Shown in pieces: positions 60,429-64,000 of a stretch of DNA of 64,000 nucleotides. The stretch comes from Companilactobacillus zhachilii (GTDB lineage: Bacteria > Bacillota > Bacilli > Lactobacillales > Lactobacillaceae), in contig NZ_CP031933.2 in NCBI RefSeq assembly GCF_003606365.2, forward strand, positions 2,294,001-2,358,000, given 5' to 3'. Every line of letters starts with the position of its first letter. Position 1 is the first letter of the stretch. A program made the translations under genes and the position numbers. The notes below the pieces were generated by a model. That model searched no databases and was not told the origin of the DNA. It saw nothing but the letters and a program-made list of their open reading frames with translations.

Positions 60429-61280
60429 TTAATTATCGTTAAACTTACCTGAAATCGACATTGTTGGTTGAATATTGATAAACGCTTCCGGATCAACTTT
60501 CATTACAATCTTCTTTGCAAAGAACAACTGATACTTTGTCAAAACTGTTGTAATCGAGCCAATTTCCTCACCTGAATACGCACCACGTAAATGGTAATCA
60601 AGCGTTAAACCACGATTTAATGATTTCAACAATTCCTTAGATACTTCATCAACTTTATGTGAATAAATCGTAACAGTAATTTTTTGTTGTTGAATGTACA
60701 TCTTATCAATCACCACATTGGTAATATAGATTGAAATAATAGTGTAGAGGGCTAATTCCCAGCCAAATGTAAATCCAGCAATTGTAATAATAACTGCATT
60801 GATAGCAAAACTAACTTGTCCTACTGAACGACCAGTGCTCTTTTGGACTATCAGTGCAATAATATCAGTCCCACCGGTTGAAAATCCGTAACGGAAACAC
60901 AATCCGATACCCGCACCAGACAAGATACCACCAAAGACGGCTGACAACAAAGGATCTTTAGTTATGGGATATAACGGCACTACTAAAATACATAACGATG
61001 CCGAAACGACTGAAATAATTGATAGAATTGTAAATTTTTTCCCCAATTTAAACCACGCCAAAATAACTAATGGTAGATTCAACAGAGCAAACCAAAGGTA
61101 AACAGGTGTGTTCGTGTGAGCAAATTCATTTAACAAGTTAACAATCAACTGTGAAGCACCAGTAACACCACTGGTATAAAGCTTAGCCGGCTGTAAAAGT
61201 AATTGAATACCTAAAGCCGAGGTTATTCCATAAAATAAAGCTGCTAAAATACTTTTATAATAGTTCTTTATGAATGTCAT
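60429..61280 (-). CDS. YitT family membrane protein
   Basis: A 283-residue protein with five or six hydrophobic helices followed by a soluble C-terminal DUF2179 domain (about 205-283). Markers are SGVTGASQLIVNLL near the N-terminus and RYGFSTGGTDIIALIVQK. The family may be transporters, but no substrate is established. The ATG follows GGGAGG. Confidence 0.92.
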   Translation of the reverse strand: MTFIKNYYKSILAALFYGITSALGIQLLLQPAKLYTSGVTGASQLIVNLLNEFAHTNTPVYLWFALLNLPLVILAWFKLGKKFTILSIISVVSASLCILVVPLYPITKDPLLSAVFGGILSGAGIGLCFRYGFSTGGTDIIALIVQKSTGRSVGQVSFAINAVIITIAGFTFGWELALYTIISIYITNVVIDKMYIQQQKITVTIYSHKVDEVSKELLKSLNRGLTLDYHLRGAYSGEEIGSITTVLTKYQLFFAKKIVMKVDPEAFINIQPTMSISGKFNDN

Positions 61281-61397
61281 GAAATCCCTCCCATGTCTAT
61301 TTAAATTTGATTACGCATCATCTGAATTATAGCAAACAAGCACCATTAAAAAATAGCCAAAGCATATTATTTTGGTTCTTTCTCAAGTTTGATTGGC

Positions 61398-61440
61398 TGC
61401 CGCCTCTGGGTACAAGTAAAAGGCCAGACGTTTTTTTAAT
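61398..61440 (-). repeat. Fused remnants of family A and family C
   Basis: TGCCGCCTCTGGGTACAAGT is the left end of a GGGTGCAAG-class repeat. It is joined straight to AAAAGGCCAGACGTTTTTT, a degraded left arm of a family C hairpin. A deletion inside a composite unit would give this. Confidence 0.55.
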
Positions 61441-61549
61441 TTATACAAAGGGAGCATAACTAACTCAATCATTACATAAAACAAATACTTAGTTAATAAT
61501 GTTAAATTAAAGGTATACTACAAAAATAATCACGAACGGAGGACTTAAT

Positions 61550-62413
61550 ATGCAAAAAATTGGTTTTATTGGTACTGGCGTCATGGGCAGCGGCATTATT
61601 AACAATCTTCTCAAAGCTAACTATGATGTCGATATTTATACTCGAACTGAATCTAAGGCCGAACCGTTGATTTCTAAAGGCGCTCGTTGGTTTCAAAATC
61701 CTAAAGAAATTGCTGAAGATGCTGATATCATCTTCTCAATGGTTGGCTTTCCCCAAGATGTTGAAGATGTTTACTTCCAAGATAACGGTATCTTTGCCGG
61801 TTTAAATTCTGGTAAAATCATCGTTGACATGACTACTAGCACTCCTACTTTAGCCAAAAAAATCGGTGAAAAAGCTGAAGCAGATAACATTGAATGTCTT
61901 GATGCTCCCGTATCCGGCGGTGATGTCGGTGCCCGTGACGGTAATCTGACCATTATGGTTGGAGGTTCTAAATCCGCCTATGAAACTTTGCAACCCATTT
62001 TTAATATCATTGGTAAGACAAATCACTACTTTGGTTCTTATGGTGCCGGTCAACATGCCAAAATGGCCAACCAAATAATGATTGCGGGAACTATGACTGG
62101 TTTAACCGAAATGTTTGTTTACGCTAAAGCTGCTGGACTTGATCTACAGGCCGTTCTTAACACTGTAACCGGCGGTGGCGGTGATAACTGGAGTCTAGAA
62201 AACTATGGTCCACGTATTCTTAATAACGACTTCAAGCCAGGCTTTTATTCCAAGCATTTCCTAAAAGAACTCCGTATTGCACTTGATGAAAGTGAAAAAA
62301 TGGGATTGAATCTTCCCGCAACTAGACAAGCCAAACAGCTTTACGAAAAACTTGTCGACGAACAAAAGCTTGGCAATGATGGTACACAAGCTTTAATTAA
62401 ATTATGGTGGTAA
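61550..62413 (+). CDS. 3-hydroxyisobutyrate dehydrogenase family oxidoreductase
   Basis: A 287-residue beta-hydroxyacid dehydrogenase. The N-terminal NAD(P) motif is IGFIGTGVMGSGI, the substrate loop DAPVSGGDVGARDGNLTIMVGG, and the catalytic lysine lies in GAGQHAKMANQ (about residue 171). Candidate substrates include 3-hydroxyisobutyrate, tartronate semialdehyde or other short hydroxyacids. TATACT at 61513 is a plausible -10, and the ATG follows CGGAGG. Confidence 0.92.
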   Translation: MQKIGFIGTGVMGSGIINNLLKANYDVDIYTRTESKAEPLISKGARWFQNPKEIAEDADIIFSMVGFPQDVEDVYFQDNGIFAGLNSGKIIVDMTTSTPTLAKKIGEKAEADNIECLDAPVSGGDVGARDGNLTIMVGGSKSAYETLQPIFNIIGKTNHYFGSYGAGQHAKMANQIMIAGTMTGLTEMFVYAKAAGLDLQAVLNTVTGGGGDNWSLENYGPRILNNDFKPGFYSKHFLKELRIALDESEKMGLNLPATRQAKQLYEKLVDEQKLGNDGTQALIKLWW

Positions 62414-62457
62414 ATTTACATTTTACGACGAGAGTATTCAGCTTCTGAACCTTAATG

Positions 62458-62504
62458 CAGAAGGACCCAGTAATCCGATTTTGGATTGCTGGGTCCTTCT
62501 ATTA
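62458..62504. terminator. Family B bidirectional terminator
   Basis: AGAAGGACCCAG-TAATCC pairs with GGATTG-CTGGGTCCTTCT between convergent genes. Confidence 0.85.
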
Positions 62505-62529
62505 GCGGAAAAAACTATGTTTTTGTCAC

Positions 62530-63444
62530 TTAATCCAAATTCAACAGACAATTCATCAATTGAAAATGATGCATTAAGGATAACTTCTTAATCTTTCCCA
62601 ATCCGGGAAACTTACTTTGGTCGTTATACTTTATCAGTTGCTCAAGGGCTGGTGTCATATTGATTCCATGCATATTTTGACTACACCATGTGACTAATTT
62701 GGCTAATGCTTCAAAAAATTTATCTTTTTGACCACTCATGTGCTCGTTGCTATCCGAAACAAAGTGATGTATTCGCAATGTTCCGTCAACTGTAACGTAG
62801 ATCAAGTGCAACGCAATGGCCCGCGCTGGCATCCCCTTATCAAAATACACATGTCCTACCATTGAGTAATCACCGAAGCCATTATATCCATCAACTTGTT
62901 GATACCAATTAGCCGGTTCAAAAAATTCATCCTCCAAATCAGCATAATCTTCAACATGACGAACAAACGTCAACGGATCAGTTAATAATGTCGCCTTAGT
63001 TTTCACTAATTGATACATCCTAGCTTCATCGGGAATTAACACCTTATCCACAGCTTGTAAAACTTTTGTCTTCTGATAAGTCTTGAGCAACTCATAATTG
63101 TTAGCTATCAACAGTGATTGTTGATTTTTCCCCGGCTTAACAAAGTCACTGCTGAAATCAGCTGCCAAAATTGCACTTGGATAATAAAAATCCAAGTTAT
63201 TCAACTCTGGTAGTGTATAAATCTTCGTATCATTTAGACCATAGACACTAACCTGTGGATTCGCAATTACACTGAATGGTTGTTGGTGATCAATCAGCGT
63301 TTGAACCGTTTGTTGCAACTCTTTTGAATCCCTCACTGGTTCAATAATCGGCACAATTTTAGAACTTAATTGGTCTTGTTCAACTAATTCTTTTAATGCT
63401 AATAAATCATACATTCGCCCACGCAAATAAGGAAAATAAATCAT
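62530..63444 (-). CDS. sce7725-like family protein
   Basis: A 304-residue protein opening MIYFPYLRGRMYDLLALKEL and continuing SSKIVPIIEPVRDSKEL, which resembles the sce7725 family (related in layout to phage Beta proteins). No known catalytic motif is recognised. The ATG follows GGAGG and overlaps the stop of the upstream nuclease-like gene as ATGA, so the two are translationally coupled. Such pairs are found in accessory regions; a defence or DNA-processing role is inference only. Confidence 0.6.
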   Translation of the reverse strand: MIYFPYLRGRMYDLLALKELVEQDQLSSKIVPIIEPVRDSKELQQTVQTLIDHQQPFSVIANPQVSVYGLNDTKIYTLPELNNLDFYYPSAILAADFSSDFVKPGKNQQSLLIANNYELLKTYQKTKVLQAVDKVLIPDEARMYQLVKTKATLLTDPLTFVRHVEDYADLEDEFFEPANWYQQVDGYNGFGDYSMVGHVYFDKGMPARAIALHLIYVTVDGTLRIHHFVSDSNEHMSGQKDKFFEALAKLVTWCSQNMHGINMTPALEQLIKYNDQSKFPGLGKIKKLSLMHHFQLMNCLLNLD

Positions 63445-64000
63445 AATTTATCCTCCAAATTAGGTTGTTGTAGTTGCTGCAATTGTAATTTCAATTCCTG
63501 ATACTCTGCATTACGGGCATCAAGTTCTTCCTGTAACGCCGTTATAGCATCATCTTCTATCTCATCGACAAAACGGTCATACAAGTTATAATCTGGTTTA
63601 TAAACATCATAACCTGCCTTCGAACGTTTTTTTAATTCCTTAAATAACTTATCATCCGAATACAATTGCAACCCTTTTTCCACACGTTTGGCTTTATCCA
63701 CTTCACGAAAAAGTGAGGCTACAAAATGACTAGTCAATTGCTTTTCATCTACCTGTAAATCTTGATACTGCGCTTTTTTGGCGACGGTTAGAAAACCTGG
63801 TGCCCGTAGCGTCTGTGGCGAAGCTTCCATTGCTTTTTTATCAAACGCACGATAAATCAATACCCCAATGTGAGTCGGTATCTCATCAGCAACTTCTTCA
63901 TACAACTTTTGCGGTAGAACAAAATAATTGTAGTTACCAATAAAAGATAATTTAGCTTTCGAATGAAAGTCGGCTTTAGTTACTTTCAATTCGTAACAGC
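63441..64000 (-). CDS. Probable PD-(D/E)XK nuclease, 5' part outside the window
   Basis: The frame stays open to the right edge, so the N-terminus is missing. The first visible residues are CYELKVTKADF. The E-x-K with following K-x-D-F is the last part of a PD-(D/E)XK catalytic core, as in MmcB-like nucleases, followed by NYNYFVLPQKLYEEV and HIGVLIYR, a typical C-terminal side of that fold. An internal TTG at 63989 is not the real start. The C-terminal 40 residues form a coiled coil rich in Glu and Gln. Confidence 0.6.
   Translation of the reverse strand, partial: CYELKVTKADFHSKAKLSFIGNYNYFVLPQKLYEEVADEIPTHIGVLIYRAFDKKAMEASPQTLRAPGFLTVAKKAQYQDLQVDEKQLTSHFVASLFREVDKAKRVEKGLQLYSDDKLFKELKKRSKAGYDVYKPDYNLYDRFVDEIEDDAITALQEELDARNAEYQELKLQLQQLQQPNLEDKL

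Overview
The window looks like the chromosome of a low-GC lactic acid bacterium of the Lactobacillaceae, possibly a Companilactobacillus-type species; the genus is inferred, not proven. The grounds are: AT-rich DNA, AGGAGG ribosome sites with frequent TTG/GTG starts, a T-box leader, a PyrR-type attenuator, a dltXABCD operon, a WxL surface protein, a VanX-type dipeptidase and Rgg, PadR, MarR and GntR regulators. I see no rRNA or tRNA genes, CRISPR array, transposase or prophage genes.

Layout. 1-2.3 kb: amino-acid ABC importer behind the end of a T-box. 2.3-3.4 kb: ADP-ribosylglycohydrolase and a 32-residue membrane peptide gene. 4-6.4 kb: nucleoside deoxyribosyltransferase, TetR, MFS exporter. 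6.8-8.9 kb: HAD phosphatase, DUF218 protein and a PTS-IIA-like protein without an obvious phospho-His, behind a folded leader. 9.3-15 kb: MFS carrier, MarR/GNAT pair, Nudix, membrane M50-like protease, AI-2E-family exporter. 15-19.2 kb: Rgg regulator and a glycine-betaine ABC importer. 19.8-22.7 kb: EtfA, EtfB and acyl-CoA dehydrogenase. 23.3-27.8 kb: dltXABCD. 28.7-34.9 kb: WxL protein, SGNH hydrolase, a GntR regulator, treR and treA. 35.8-44.1 kb: GNAT, small alarmone synthetase, divergent codA/codB, DHA2 exporter with PadR, DegV with DUF1836. 44.8-53.5 kb: two amino-acid permease paralogs around a methyltransferase and a VanX-like enzyme, then two oxidoreductases and an EamA transporter. 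54.5-58.7 kb: two tandem LtaS-like paralogs. 59.2-64 kb: flavodoxin-fold reductase, YitT protein, HIBADH-type dehydrogenase, and at the edge an sce7725-like protein with a probable PD-(D/E)XK nuclease that runs off the window.

The most unusual feature is a dispersed family of about 180-bp palindromic repeats (called family A here). There are 19 full-size copies, three shared-junction short forms and several remnants in 64 kb, all between genes. Each can fold into a long outer stem (P1), a side hairpin (P2) and an inner GGGAC/GTCCC stem enclosing two more hairpins (P3, P4). The stem sequences differ strongly between copies while staying complementary. Copies mostly sit with their GCCGCCTCC end against the nearest gene, often just after a stop codon. 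Some are joined by a conserved AT-rich linker to a terminator-like hairpin containing CTAGATATTTTT (family C). Two further hairpin families also recur: AATCC-type hairpins, often between convergent genes (family B), and AACTTGAGAAAGAACCC-type hairpins (family D). I know of no published name for family A; that needs a database search.
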